Assembly: GCF_963677035.1 (NCBI RefSeq)
Contig: NZ_OY781472.1
Span: forward strand, 3,191,658 to 3,255,657
Length of the DNA: 64,000 nucleotides
Origin: an uncultured Hyphomonas sp.
Lineage (GTDB): Bacteria > Pseudomonadota > Alphaproteobacteria > Caulobacterales > Hyphomonadaceae
Direction of reading: 5' to 3'
The notes under the pieces: model-generated
Database searches by the model: none
What the model was told of the DNA's origin: nothing
What the model saw: only the letters and a program-made list of their open reading frames with translations
Translations under genes and position numbers: made by a program
Shown: positions 1-9,533 of the stretch, one piece after another
Numbering within the stretch: the first letter of the stretch is position 1
Layout of the letters: each line of letters opens with the position of its first letter

Positions 1-489
1 GGTCGCTGACGCCACCTTTGCGGCATGCCGGATGTCTGCCAGATTCTCGTTCGTTGGTTGGGGACCGGCAATCAGCCCGGCCGGCGCAAGCAAAGCCTTG
101 TTTGCCTCTTCGCTGCCAATCACATTGAAGCCTTGCTTCTCGAATTCTCTGACGAGCACTTTCAGCAAAGCATCGTCACCCTTGCGAGCTTCGGAGACCA
201 CTTTGGGCAACAACATGGCTCCGCGCATGTCCAGCTTCAGGTCTTTGAAGTTCGGCCGGTTCACGATGCCTGCAAAGACGACGTCCTTGCAGCCTGCCGC
301 CTTCAGCCGGTCGATGACGCCACCGATTTCCCCCAGACCAACCACTGCGCCGGGATATTCGGCAAGGGCCGGTTCCTCGAACCCCTTCAGGCGCAGCACA
401 TACACGCCCTGCCCGCTTGCCACAGCATTGCTCGCAATGGCGACGGGAAGTTCTCCCAGGCCGGCGATCAGTCCCAGAGGTTTTGTCAT
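1..489 (-). CDS. lpxI: UDP-2,3-diacylglucosamine pyrophosphatase LpxI (3' end cut by window)
   Basis: N-terminal 163 codons of an LpxI/DUF1009 protein; the reading frame stays open to base 1, so the C-terminal part lies outside the window. The product begins MTKPLGLIAGLGELPVAIA, the glycine-rich start typical of LpxI. LpxI hydrolyses UDP-2,3-diacylglucosamine to lipid X in lipid A synthesis; alphaproteobacteria commonly use it in place of LpxH. The ATG at 487-489 follows the lpxA stop by three bases, so the two are co-transcribed and probably translationally coupled. Position after lpxD and lpxA fits the conserved lpxD-lpxA-lpxI-lpxB order; lpxB would be expected just outside the window. Confidence 0.9.
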   Translation of the reverse strand, partial: MTKPLGLIAGLGELPVAIASNAVASGQGVYVLRLKGFEEPALAEYPGAVVGLGEIGGVIDRLKAAGCKDVVFAGIVNRPNFKDLKLDMRGAMLLPKVVSEARKGDDALLKVLVREFEKQGFNVIGSEEANKALLAPAGLIAGPQPTNENLADIRHAAKVASAT

Positions 490-492
490 GGC

Positions 493-1284
493 TCAGGCCG
501 GCTTGCAGATCGGCCGGTCTCCGCCGGCCTGGATAAAGGAAATCAGCTCCATGGCGAGCGGTTGCTCTGCGAAATCAACCGCTGCCTTTGCGAGACGTTC
601 CTTGAACAAACCATCCCCAAAAAAAACGGCCTTGTAGGCGCTGCGGATCTGCATCAACTGGCTTTTATCAAACCCACGCCGCTTCAGCCCGACCATATTT
701 AGGCCGGAAAGTTTCGCATGGTTTCCGACAACGGAGCCGAAGGGAATGATGTCTTCCACGACAATAGCACCACCGCCGACAAATGCATTCCGGCCGATAC
801 GGGAGAATTGATGAACTGCGGCGAGCCCGCCAAACCAGACATGGTCTCCCACCTCGATATGGCCAGCCAGCGACACATTATTCGCCATCACGACATGATT
901 TCCGATGACGTTGTCATGGGCGATATGCGCACCGATCATGATGTAGCAATGGTCGCCAACTTTCGTCAGGCCACCGAATTTTGGCATGCCTGCATGGGCG
1001 GTCGCGTATTCACGGAACGTACAATTTTCACCCACTTCGAGGCGGGAGTCAGGCGTGCTCTCAAAGCCGATCACCTGCGGGCTGCACCCCAGTGTCGCGT
1101 GCGGGAACAGGACGCTGTTCCGTCCGACGCTTGTGTGTCCAGTCACGACAGCATGGGAGTGCAAACTGCACCCATCGCCGATCACCGCGTTTGCGCTGAC
1201 ATGGCAGAACGGACCAATCGTGACATCCGTGCCAAGCTGGGCGCCGTCTTCAACGAACGCGGTAGGATGTATTTGTGTCGGCAT
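493..1284 (-). CDS. lpxA: Acyl-ACP--UDP-N-acetylglucosamine O-acyltransferase LpxA
   Basis: 263 residues, close to the usual 262. It transfers a 3-hydroxyacyl chain from ACP to UDP-GlcNAc, the first lipid A step, in the cytoplasm. Hexapeptide repeats of the left-handed beta-helix run through the first two thirds (for example VIGDGC, VGDHC, VGDHVW). The AHIAHD motif places the probable catalytic base at His123, and GLKRRGF near residue 200 is a family hallmark before the C-terminal helices. It lies 38 bases after lpxD, with no fabZ between them, and three bases before lpxI. Family and start are well supported. Confidence 0.96.
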   Translation of the reverse strand: MPTQIHPTAFVEDGAQLGTDVTIGPFCHVSANAVIGDGCSLHSHAVVTGHTSVGRNSVLFPHATLGCSPQVIGFESTPDSRLEVGENCTFREYATAHAGMPKFGGLTKVGDHCYIMIGAHIAHDNVIGNHVVMANNVSLAGHIEVGDHVWFGGLAAVHQFSRIGRNAFVGGGAIVVEDIIPFGSVVGNHAKLSGLNMVGLKRRGFDKSQLMQIRSAYKAVFFGDGLFKERLAKAAVDFAEQPLAMELISFIQAGGDRPICKPA

Positions 1285-1322
1285 GGCTGCGTCTCTGAAT
1301 GCCGGCGCGGAAAGTGCGCCGT

Positions 1323-2339
1323 TCAGTTATTTTTCTTCGGGTTTGCCTGTTTCTGCAACCAGGCGACTTCACGCATCCACTGGCGGATCGGTTTTGCAGG
1401 CGTACCGCCCCAGGTTTCGCCATCCTCGATATTCCGGAACAGGCCCGAGGACGCCGCCAGGCTGACACCGTCGCCGACCCTGACATGGTCGGCAATACCG
1501 ACCCGCCCACCGATCATGGCGTGGTTGCCAACCCTGACGGAGCCTGAAATGCCCCCAAACGCCGCCATGATCACAGAACGCCCAAAAACGACATTGTGGG
1601 CGATCTGGCTGAGATTATCGATCTTGGTGCGCTCACCCAGAATCGTATCCTCGAAGACGCCGCGGTCGACACAGGTGTTTGCACCAATCGAGACGTGATC
1701 CTGCAAGATCACACGCCCGAAATGCGGTGCATCGCGCTGTCCGTCTGGTGCAGCAAGCACGCCGAAACCGGCTTCGCCAACACGCGCGCCCGCCAGCAAG
1801 GTCACATAATCTCCGAGCAGTGCGCAAAACAAGCTGGTATTGGCCCCGATCTGACAGTGCCGCCCGACCTGAACGCCTGGTCCCAAAGATGCGTTGGGGC
1901 CGATCCAGCTGCCTTCGCCAACAACCGCTCCAGGGCCGATCACCGCTCCCGGTGACACATGCGCCCCCTCATGCACCTGAGCATCAGGTGAAATCCGGGC
2001 CTCCCCTGTCCAGCTTAGATGACGGGGCTGGTACATCGCCAGTGCCGCTACAGAGTGGGCATAACGGGGAAAGCGGGTCACCAACTTCGAGGCACCTTCA
2101 GGTACATATTGAAGATTGGCTTCATTGGTTACGAATATCCCGGCATTTGCCGAGATCTCAGGCGCGGACTTACCGTTACCGTCCAGAAAGGTCAGATCGC
2201 CTGCCTGGGCATTGGCGGCGGAGGCGATGCCCGTTACAGGCAAGTCGCCGTCGCCCTCCATCACCGCATCGGTCAATTCCGCTATCTGGCCGAGCGTCAA
2301 AGCCCCTAATGGCGCGTAGAACCGCGGATCAACCGTCAC
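1323..2339 (-). CDS. lpxD: UDP-3-O-acylglucosamine N-acyltransferase LpxD
   Basis: 338 residues, about the family length. It adds the N-linked 3-hydroxyacyl chain from ACP in lipid A synthesis. The N-terminal 100 residues form the uridine-binding domain. Hexapeptide repeats follow, with the LpxD signature GFG at 191-193 and DNLSQIAHN around 241-249, making His248 the likely catalytic base. It sits 12 bases downstream of the Skp gene in the bamA-skp-lpxD-lpxA-lpxI run, tying outer-membrane protein chaperoning to lipid A supply. No missing key residue was seen. Confidence 0.96.
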   Translation of the reverse strand: MTVDPRFYAPLGALTLGQIAELTDAVMEGDGDLPVTGIASAANAQAGDLTFLDGNGKSAPEISANAGIFVTNEANLQYVPEGASKLVTRFPRYAHSVAALAMYQPRHLSWTGEARISPDAQVHEGAHVSPGAVIGPGAVVGEGSWIGPNASLGPGVQVGRHCQIGANTSLFCALLGDYVTLLAGARVGEAGFGVLAAPDGQRDAPHFGRVILQDHVSIGANTCVDRGVFEDTILGERTKIDNLSQIAHNVVFGRSVIMAAFGGISGSVRVGNHAMIGGRVGIADHVRVGDGVSLAASSGLFRNIEDGETWGGTPAKPIRQWMREVAWLQKQANPKKNN

Positions 2340-2351
2340 GATTATGCTCCG

Positions 2352-2948
2352 TTACTGCGGATTTGCCGGTTGATCCGGAATTTTCTGGCGGGTCACGGTC
2401 AGAGTCGGCGTTGCCGCATCCAGTTTCTGGATCACCAGATCGCTCGCATCAATCTTGTCAGCGGAATACACAACCGAACTCTTGGACACGACGAGATCAG
2501 CATTCTTTTCCTGAATGACCTGAAGCAGGACCGGTTCAAGAGCCTTGTTGAAGGTCGACAGGGCAACACGTTCGGTCAGCGAAAATTCCTGCGATGCCCG
2601 TTTTGCCTTCGCAGCGAAAGCGTTCGCCTTTGCCTGATAGGCATTCAACTCCGAAACCAGAGCGGCATCGCCGTTCACCTGCTCGCGGGTCTTGCCGGCC
2701 AGCTTGGCATCCAGGGCTTTGCCCTGGGTTTGCAGGGTGTTGCGCTCCGGTGTCAGTTCACCATTCATCTGAGTTTCGATGGTCTGGAGTTTCGTCGCCA
2801 TATCCTTGCCGGCTTTACTGTCGCGGAGGATCTTCACTTCATCAATGGCGATAACATTGCTGCCTTGTGCAGCGGCCACCGGGGCCGTGAAAGCGGCGCT
2901 GCCGATAAGTAGTGCGAATGCACATAGGATTTTCTTGAGGTGGGACAT
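2352..2948 (-). CDS. skp: OmpH/Skp-family periplasmic chaperone
   Basis: 198 residues from the ATG at 2946-2948, chosen because GGAG lies six bases upstream; an ATG four codons earlier (2960) has no such site. A signal peptide (MSHLKKILCAFALLIGSAAF, then TAPVAAAQ) is followed by a charged, coiled-coil-prone body typical of OmpH/Skp, which holds unfolded outer-membrane proteins in the periplasm. The family call rests on architecture and on the conserved bamA-skp-lpxD context rather than catalytic residues, since the family has none. It lies 27 bases after the bamA stop. Confidence 0.85.
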   Translation of the reverse strand: MSHLKKILCAFALLIGSAAFTAPVAAAQGSNVIAIDEVKILRDSKAGKDMATKLQTIETQMNGELTPERNTLQTQGKALDAKLAGKTREQVNGDAALVSELNAYQAKANAFAAKAKRASQEFSLTERVALSTFNKALEPVLLQVIQEKNADLVVSKSSVVYSADKIDASDLVIQKLDAATPTLTVTRQKIPDQPANPQ

Positions 2949-2975
2949 GCTAGTCTCCATTCTGGGGGCTTGCGA

Positions 2976-5537
2976 TTAGAAGCGTGTTGAAGTCGAGAAC
3001 CGGAACGTCTCTGTCCGGTCATAATCCTCTCTGCGGAGGATTTGGGAGAAGTCGAAGCGGATCGGGCCAAACGGCGATTTCCAGAAGACACTGAGCCCCG
3101 CTGATGCCCGAAGTGAGGCGGCGTCCTTGGTAATCCGCACAGCCGGCAGCCCCGTTTCGGGATCTGTGGTTATGACCGTAGGCGCTACGTCCGGGCCGCG
3201 CAGCGTACCCAGGGATCCCGCATCCAGGAACAGGGCGCTTTTGATACCGTACTCTTCCGGAAAGACGTTCGGCAGGGTGAGTTCGAACGTACCCTGATAG
3301 TAGAGATTTCCGCCCTGCGCATTCAGACGCCGTGTAGACACGACCTCGCCTGTAACCGGATCGATCACACGAAGAATTTCCCGCGGGCCAAGACCGGCGA
3401 CATCAAATCCACGGAAGGTCGAACCGCCACGGAAGAAACGATTGTTGATCCGGATCCCTTCACCATTTTCCAGTGGGAAGACATAGCCTCCGGACAGGCG
3501 CGCGCTGGCCACGACGCCTTTCCAGATGCCACGATAGAAGGTCGCGTTCGTTTCCGTTCGCAGGTAATGAACATCGCCGCCAATACCAGCCAGGTCCTGG
3601 CTGAGCGACATATCGAAACCGCGAGTTGGTGTAATCGGATCATTCTTGCGATCCCAGTACAGCTGGTAACCAAAAATACTGGAAAGGTCAGAGCGTTCCG
3701 AGCGGCAGATCGTCTCGCGGAAGAGGTATGAGGGGTCGCAACGGTCCAGAACGACTTCCTGTCCGTCGATGGCATCATCTGGTCCTGCGCGCCGGAAAGT
3801 ATCGTCGCTTGTATCATCGGGCGTATCCTGACCGCCCGTCTGTATGGTGCGGCTGGACGGCAGCCCCGTCGCGAGATCAATCAGGTATGCCTGGTCGGTC
3901 ACGTTGATATCGTCATATTGCAGACGATAGCTGAGTCCCAGCTGCAGCCGCTCTGTCAGCGGGAAACCGACCCGCAGCCCGGCCCCATAGGTATCACTTG
4001 TGAAGTAGGAAATGTCGCCGAAATCTTGCCGTGTGGCAAAGACATCGATGCCAGCCGAAAGATTCCTGTCCAGGAACCGCGGCTCGGTAAAGCGAAGGTC
4101 CACAACCTGCTGGCGGCTGGATGTGGAGATCCGCGCGACCACCGACTGACCGCGTCCGCGCAGGTTTCTTTGACTTGCGGAAAGGTCGAGGAGGTAGGAA
4201 TCGACCGATGAGAAACCTGCTGCAAACGAAAGTTCGCCGGTCGGCTGTTCCTGTACGCTCACATTGACGATCGTACGGTCCGGCTCATCCGTCGGGACTT
4301 CTTCGATCTCGACTTCCTTGAAGTAACCAAGCGCGCGAACACGGTTCTTGGAACGATCCAGCAGAATGCGGTTGAAGGCATCGCCTTCTGAAATTCTGAG
4401 TTCCCGGCGGATCACGCGGTCCAGCGTCTGCGTGTTTCCGACGATGTTGATGCGGTCAATATAGACGCGCGGACCTTCATCCACGACGAATGTGACATCA
4501 ATCCGGCCCGTGTCAGGGTTCACATCCAATTGCGGGCGGATGTCTACAAAAGCATAGCCGGCGATACCGGCCGCATATGTGAGAGAATCGATGGTGCTCT
4601 CGATCAGGTCGCCCCTGAACAGCGCTCCTTCCTTGATCGGAACAGCCGCCTGGAGTGCCTGGGCGTTCAGCTTTTCGAGAGCGGTCTCGACCTTGACCTC
4701 ACCAAAATCATACTGACGTCCCTCATCGACCGTCATGGTGATGTAGAAGTCTTTCTGATCCGGCGTCAGTTCGGCGACTGCCGAGGTCACGCGGAAATCA
4801 TAGTACCCATTATTCTGATAGAACTGGCGCAGCTGATCCCGGTCGTATTCCAACCGTCCGGGATCGTAATTGTCATTGGAGTTAAAAAAGCGCCAGAAAC
4901 GGGACTGCTTGGTGACGATCTCACTTCTCAGGCGGGAGTCCGTGTAGGCTTCGTTCCCGATGAAATTGATCGCCCGAACACCGGTAACGGGGCCCTCAGT
5001 GATCTGGAAAATCAGATCAACGCGGTTCTGTTCAAGCGGTTTGTATTGCGGTTCGACCTTGACGGCAAAACGGCCAGATTGACGATACAGCTCAAGAATC
5101 CGCTGCACATCGCTCTGTACGCGGGCAGCAGTGAAGATGCCGCGTGGCTCTGCCTGGATTTCTTCTTTGAGCTTTTCTTCCTTGAGCGCCTTGTTGCCCT
5201 CGAAAATCACACGGTTGATGATCGGGTTCTCAACGACCCGGACGATGAGGTCATCGCCAAGACGGTCGATGGAGACGTCCGCAAAAAGATTAGTCGCAAA
5301 CAGGGTCTTCAGAGACAGGTCGATACGGTTCGGATCGAATGCATCACCGGGTTCCAGCAACAGGTAAGACTGCACCGTACGCGCTTCGATACGCCTGTTC
5401 CCCTGGACAACGATAGAACGGATCGTTCCCCCATACCGGTTGTCTTCCTGCGCCTGTGCCGAACCAGATACGCCTGTCGCGCACTGAAGCGCGAAGACGC
5501 TGGTCGCCATGAAGGTCGCTGCAAGAAACTTACGCAT
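2976..5537 (-). CDS. bamA: Outer membrane protein assembly factor BamA
   Basis: 853 residues from the ATG at 5535-5537 (MRKFLAATFMATSVFAL). This start is preferred over an upstream ATG at 5618 because it gives a clean signal peptide, is preceded by AGAGAG, and avoids overlapping rseP. Five POTRA-like repeats occupy roughly residues 40-415, including IRSIVVQGNRRIEARTV and later VYIDRINIVGNTQT. The C-terminal half is a beta-barrel ending in Phe, the usual outer-membrane signature. BamA inserts beta-barrel proteins into the outer membrane as the core of the BAM complex. Forty bases separate it from rseP. Confidence 0.96.
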   Translation of the reverse strand: MRKFLAATFMATSVFALQCATGVSGSAQAQEDNRYGGTIRSIVVQGNRRIEARTVQSYLLLEPGDAFDPNRIDLSLKTLFATNLFADVSIDRLGDDLIVRVVENPIINRVIFEGNKALKEEKLKEEIQAEPRGIFTAARVQSDVQRILELYRQSGRFAVKVEPQYKPLEQNRVDLIFQITEGPVTGVRAINFIGNEAYTDSRLRSEIVTKQSRFWRFFNSNDNYDPGRLEYDRDQLRQFYQNNGYYDFRVTSAVAELTPDQKDFYITMTVDEGRQYDFGEVKVETALEKLNAQALQAAVPIKEGALFRGDLIESTIDSLTYAAGIAGYAFVDIRPQLDVNPDTGRIDVTFVVDEGPRVYIDRINIVGNTQTLDRVIRRELRISEGDAFNRILLDRSKNRVRALGYFKEVEIEEVPTDEPDRTIVNVSVQEQPTGELSFAAGFSSVDSYLLDLSASQRNLRGRGQSVVARISTSSRQQVVDLRFTEPRFLDRNLSAGIDVFATRQDFGDISYFTSDTYGAGLRVGFPLTERLQLGLSYRLQYDDINVTDQAYLIDLATGLPSSRTIQTGGQDTPDDTSDDTFRRAGPDDAIDGQEVVLDRCDPSYLFRETICRSERSDLSSIFGYQLYWDRKNDPITPTRGFDMSLSQDLAGIGGDVHYLRTETNATFYRGIWKGVVASARLSGGYVFPLENGEGIRINNRFFRGGSTFRGFDVAGLGPREILRVIDPVTGEVVSTRRLNAQGGNLYYQGTFELTLPNVFPEEYGIKSALFLDAGSLGTLRGPDVAPTVITTDPETGLPAVRITKDAASLRASAGLSVFWKSPFGPIRFDFSQILRREDYDRTETFRFSTSTRF

Positions 5538-5577
5538 CGTCGAATTAACTCTCTGATTAGTCCCTGATCCGGCCGGC

Positions 5578-6747
5578 TCAGCCGCTCCCGCCGCCAAACA
5601 GGCCGGTTTCGATGACATCGCCCCACGTAATGACGACGACCATCCCCAATAACAGGATGAGGCCGAATGTCAGGCTCACCTCCTGCACTTTTTCCGGCAA
5701 GTGGCGACCGGTCAGGGCTTCGTATGCATTAAATACAAGGTGTCCGCCATCCAGCACCGGCAGCGGTAGCAGGTTGAAAAAGCCGATCCCAACAGAAATC
5801 GACGCGCACATACCCAGCAGCATCCAGAACAGCTCCGATATTCGGGTGCCGACGGAAACATCCTCCTGCGACCAGACCCGGTTCACGATTCGGCGTGACA
5901 CGTCTCCGATCCCGACAGGGCCGGACATGGTATGGACCGACATGCGTCCGGTTATGATCCGGCTTAGCATGGTAACAGTCTGTTCTATTGTCTTTCCGGT
6001 CTGGATGACGCCCTGCCCGACGGCTTCCACCGGGTTGTAGCGTGTAGGCTCCTGAACGCTGACATTGGCCAGGCTCACACCAATTGTGCCCTGCGGCACC
6101 ATTTGGCCCACTTCGTTCTCACGCACCATTTCCTTGGGCGTAACCACGAGAGTCCGCTCCACATCATCGCGGCGGACAACGAAGTTCACAGGCGTGCCTG
6201 GATTGAGCATTACAGCCAGCTGTATATCGCTGGCCATATTTACAGGTTTGCCATCGGCGGAAACGACAATGTCCCCGGGCTCCATTCCTGCGATTGCAGC
6301 GGGAGCCCCTTCATCTACAGAATAGACACCAATCTCAACATTCGGACGGCCGAACGTACCGATCATCAGAGCAAATATCAGGCTGGCGAGAACGAAATTG
6401 GCGAGAGGGCCAGCAAGGCTGACAATCGAACGCTGGCCGACGCTCAGGTCCGGATAAGCCCGCCCGACCAGGCCGCCCTCAAGCTTACCGATGTCACCAG
6501 CCGTTTGCGCCTCGCCTGCAAACTTCACGAAGCCACCGAGCGGAATCCAGTTGATGCGCCAACGCGTTCCGCGCTTGTCTTTCCGCTCGAACAACGGACT
6601 TCCAAAACCGATAGAAAATGACTCAACGGCGGCGCCAAAGGCGCGACCGGCAAGGTAGTGGCCGTATTCGTGGACAATCACGACGATGCCCATCATGAAG
6701 ATGAGGCAAGCCAAAAACAAAGGACCTTGGCTCAGCAACTCACCCAA
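5578..6747 (-). CDS. rseP: RIP metalloprotease RseP (site-2 protease)
   Basis: Intramembrane zinc metalloprotease. The HEYGH motif (HExxH) lies in the first membrane segment, about residues 26-30, and NLLPLPVLDGGHL near the C-terminus carries the second metal-ligand region. A PDZ domain lies between them (EGAPAAIAGMEPGDIV). I propose TTG at 6745-6747 as the start because GGAGGG lies eight bases upstream and the start overlaps the dxr stop. An ATG at 6792 would overlap dxr by about 50 bases and would add a Cys-rich, atypical N-terminus. An ATG at 6768 is possible but lacks a ribosome site. In the known family it cleaves anti-sigma factors or signal-peptide remnants. Confidence 0.94.
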   Translation of the reverse strand: MGELLSQGPLFLACLIFMMGIVVIVHEYGHYLAGRAFGAAVESFSIGFGSPLFERKDKRGTRWRINWIPLGGFVKFAGEAQTAGDIGKLEGGLVGRAYPDLSVGQRSIVSLAGPLANFVLASLIFALMIGTFGRPNVEIGVYSVDEGAPAAIAGMEPGDIVVSADGKPVNMASDIQLAVMLNPGTPVNFVVRRDDVERTLVVTPKEMVRENEVGQMVPQGTIGVSLANVSVQEPTRYNPVEAVGQGVIQTGKTIEQTVTMLSRIITGRMSVHTMSGPVGIGDVSRRIVNRVWSQEDVSVGTRISELFWMLLGMCASISVGIGFFNLLPLPVLDGGHLVFNAYEALTGRHLPEKVQEVSLTFGLILLLGMVVVITWGDVIETGLFGGGSG

Positions 6748-7951
6748 GCGCTCTACCCTCCGCCCCATCACCCGGGGCACGCAACAACACATCCTCAGCC
6801 GCCGAACGCGCGTACCGGTCCAACTGGCCGATCTCTTCTAGCGAACTGCATGCCACCCCGGCCATATTGCCGGAAAGAAAGCGACTCAACACTTCCTTTA
6901 CCACCAAGCTTATGTCCAGAAACCCGCATTGGCCCGCAATAAATGCAGAAACGGCGGCTTCATTAGCGCAATTTAATACCGTCGTAGCCCCGGGGCCGGC
7001 GGCAAAAGCCTCCCGCGCCAGGCCAATAGCGGGGAATCTGGCGCTGTCCACAGCCTCAAAATCGAGTTTTGCCAAACTCACGAGATCCAGCCGATCCACT
7101 GTCGTTGCAACACGATCCGGCCAGCCGAGCGCGTAAGATATAGGTGTCCGCATATCCGGCGCACCCAACTGGGCGATGACCGAGCCATCCGTAAAATGCG
7201 CCATGCCATGAATGATAGATTGCGGGTGAATGATCACATCGATCTGTTCAGCCGAAACGTCGAAAAGATAGGCAGCTTCGATGAACTCCAGTGCCTTGTT
7301 CATCAAGGTGGCGCTGTCGATTGAGTTCTTGATGCCCATAGCCCAGTTCGGATGGGCGGCAGCGGCTTCCGGGCTGGCCACGCGCATCTGGTCCATGGTC
7401 GCGGTCCGGAACGGGCCGCCAGAGGCCGTGATGGTCAGTTTTTCAAGCGCCCGGCCGTCTCCCAGACACTGGTGGATCGCACTATGCTCTGAATCGACGG
7501 GCAGGACTGTCACCCCGGCCTTTTTCGCCTCCTCGAGGATAAGCCGCCCGCCACAAACGACGCTCTCCTTGTTGGCAATCGCCACATCATTGCCAGCCTG
7601 GACCGCTGCCAGCGTCGACTCCAGTCCCGCCGCGCCGACAATGGCCGCCAGCACTCTGGCAGGCCGCGTTGCCGCTTCCGTCACAGCAGCGTGCCCTCCG
7701 GCGACCTCAATACCGCTTCCGGCGAGCCGTTCTCTCAGGACAGGCAGCTGGCGCTCATCTGCGATGACCGCAATCTGGGGGCGGCATTCCAGCGCCTGCT
7801 CAGCCAGCTTCTCGGCGTTTCTGCCAGCTGTCAGTGCGACAACCTCGAATCCGCCATCCTGGGTTTTGTTCGCATGACCGATCACGTCGATTGCCGAGCA
7901 CCCGATGGACCCGGTCGATCCCATCACAGAAATGGTTCGTTTGGTAGTCAT
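6740..7951 (-). CDS. dxr: 1-deoxy-D-xylulose 5-phosphate reductoisomerase
   Basis: 403 residues (E. coli 398). The NADPH-binding motif GSTGSIG is at residues 11-17, and the metal and substrate motifs NKESVV and DSEHSAI are both intact. It converts DOXP to methylerythritol phosphate, the committed step of the MEP isoprenoid pathway. This fits with uppS two genes upstream, which makes the undecaprenyl carrier. The start overlaps the cdsA stop by four bases (ATGA), and the end overlaps the proposed rseP start. Confidence 0.97.
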   Translation of the reverse strand: MTTKRTISVMGSTGSIGCSAIDVIGHANKTQDGGFEVVALTAGRNAEKLAEQALECRPQIAVIADERQLPVLRERLAGSGIEVAGGHAAVTEAATRPARVLAAIVGAAGLESTLAAVQAGNDVAIANKESVVCGGRLILEEAKKAGVTVLPVDSEHSAIHQCLGDGRALEKLTITASGGPFRTATMDQMRVASPEAAAAHPNWAMGIKNSIDSATLMNKALEFIEAAYLFDVSAEQIDVIIHPQSIIHGMAHFTDGSVIAQLGAPDMRTPISYALGWPDRVATTVDRLDLVSLAKLDFEAVDSARFPAIGLAREAFAAGPGATTVLNCANEAAVSAFIAGQCGFLDISLVVKEVLSRFLSGNMAGVACSSLEEIGQLDRYARSAAEDVLLRAPGDGAEGRALG

Positions 7952-8772
7952 GCCGAGAGCCCAAGCATACCGGGCAGGTCCGGAGCAATGTAGAAAGCCA
8001 GCAGAGTGATGAAGGCGACCGCGCCGAGGCCGTCCACCCGGTCCATCACCCCACCATGTCCGGGCAGGATTGATCCGGAATCCTTGACCTGAAACCGGCG
8101 CTTCAGGCCGCTTTCAAACAGGTCACCCAATTGGGCGACAACAGAAATGGCCGCGCCAGCCAGGATCCAACCAGCGAAAGGCACGCGCTGAATATCTGCC
8201 GCCGCAACACCGCAAACAATACACGCAACGACCGCCCCGATTGCACCGCTCCAGGTCTTGTTCGGGCTCTCCTTCGGCAATAACCGCGGACCGCCAAGCC
8301 CCCGGCCTGTGAAGTACGCCGCCGCATCGGACGCCCAGACAAACGACATGAAATAGAGCGCTGCAGACCGCCCGTCCCAGGGGCCTTCACGCAAGAGCCA
8401 CAGAGAGGCCGGCAGCAATGTAACGTAAAGCAGGCCAAAGACCGCGCTTCCCCGGTGGCTCCAGCCTCCTTTTGCCGTCATCGCCGCAAAGACAATCCCG
8501 GCAAGAATGACGCCCAGCGCAACACCGGCGTTCCCGATGGGAAGCGCAAGGCATGTGACCGCGGCGAATGCGACGAGCAGCGCGGGCTTTATAAAGCCAC
8601 TGATGTGGCCCCACTCCCATGCCATGACACCGGCCGCCGCGGCGCAGGCGACCGCTAGTCCCCAGCCACCAGACCAGACAGCCGCAATCCCAAGCGGGAT
8701 CAGGATGGCTGAAGACATCAGCCGCAGCCCCAGATTTGAAAACCTGAGCTCCCGGGGGGTCCAATCACCCAT
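7948..8772 (-). CDS. cdsA: Phosphatidate cytidylyltransferase
   Basis: 274 residues with many hydrophobic membrane segments. It makes CDP-diacylglycerol from phosphatidate and CTP, the branch point for phospholipids. The C-terminal signature is clear: SPNKTWSGAIG, then DLFESGLKRRFQVKDSG, LPGHGGVMDRVDG and a final membrane helix. The ATG overlaps the uppS stop in a TGATG junction at 8770-8774 and its own stop overlaps the dxr start, so translation is coupled through uppS-cdsA-dxr. Confidence 0.95.
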   Translation of the reverse strand: MGDWTPRELRFSNLGLRLMSSAILIPLGIAAVWSGGWGLAVACAAAAGVMAWEWGHISGFIKPALLVAFAAVTCLALPIGNAGVALGVILAGIVFAAMTAKGGWSHRGSAVFGLLYVTLLPASLWLLREGPWDGRSAALYFMSFVWASDAAAYFTGRGLGGPRLLPKESPNKTWSGAIGAVVACIVCGVAAADIQRVPFAGWILAGAAISVVAQLGDLFESGLKRRFQVKDSGSILPGHGGVMDRVDGLGAVAFITLLAFYIAPDLPGMLGLSA

Positions 8773-9533
8773 CAGCGCGGCTCCGATGTAACAGCACCGA
8801 ACCGGCGTTCCCGGTTCCTGAAATCCAAAATCGCATGCTCCAGGGTCGACTTGTCGAAGTCGGGCCAGAGCACGTCAGTAAAGATCAGCTCCGCATAGGC
8901 AGCCTGCCAGAGCAGGAAATTGGACAAACGGTATTCGCCGCTGGTCCGGATCAGCAAGTCCGGATCCGGAATACCGCCCGTGTCCAGGAACCTCTCAAAC
9001 GTCGCTTCGTCGACAGATTCTGTTTCCACGTCACCGCTCTGGATCGCTGCAGACAATCTTTGAGCTGCGCGGAGAATCTCTTCCCGGCCGCCATAGTTGA
9101 AAGCGATGTTGAGGTAGAAATCGGAATTCGCGGCTGTCTCGCGCTCGGCCTTATCCACGAGTCCGGCAATATCCTTCGGCAGCCCTTCCCGGCGCCCCAG
9201 GACCCGGATTCGCACGCCTTCCCGTTTCAGACGCCCGAGGTCACGCTGCACATAAGCCTTCAGAAGGCCGAAGAGGGCGCTGACCTCTGCCGCCGGCCGG
9301 CGCCAGTTTTCGGTCGAGAACGAAAAGACTGTCAGGTATCGGATGCCCAGTTCCGGGGCTGCTTCGACCGTCCGGCGCAACGCTTCCACCCCGCGCTCAT
9401 GACCGGCTGCCCGCGGCAGTCCCCTGGCCTTCGCCCAGCGGCCATTGCCATCCATGATGATGGCAACATGCTGCGGCCCCGGCAGCCCGTGTGCCCCGGC
9501 GCCCTCTGAAGCGGGGGCGGGTTCGCCGGACAT
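8772..9533 (-). CDS. uppS: Isoprenyl (undecaprenyl) diphosphate synthase
   Basis: 253 residues. The cis-prenyltransferase motif [10 protein letters not shown] holds the catalytic Asp at residue 28; FSTENW and the C-terminal [18 protein letters not shown] signatures are present. It builds the C55 lipid carrier for peptidoglycan and LPS. The Gly/Ala/Pro-rich first 20 residues precede the conserved core and may be a natural extension. It overlaps the frr stop by one base and the cdsA start by three. Confidence 0.95.
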   Translation of the reverse strand: MSGEPAPASEGAGAHGLPGPQHVAIIMDGNGRWAKARGLPRAAGHERGVEALRRTVEAAPELGIRYLTVFSFSTENWRRPAAEVSALFGLLKAYVQRDLGRLKREGVRIRVLGRREGLPKDIAGLVDKAERETAANSDFYLNIAFNYGGREEILRAAQRLSAAIQSGDVETESVDEATFERFLDTGGIPDPDLLIRTSGEYRLSNFLLWQAAYAELIFTDVLWPDFDKSTLEHAILDFRNRERRFGAVTSEPR

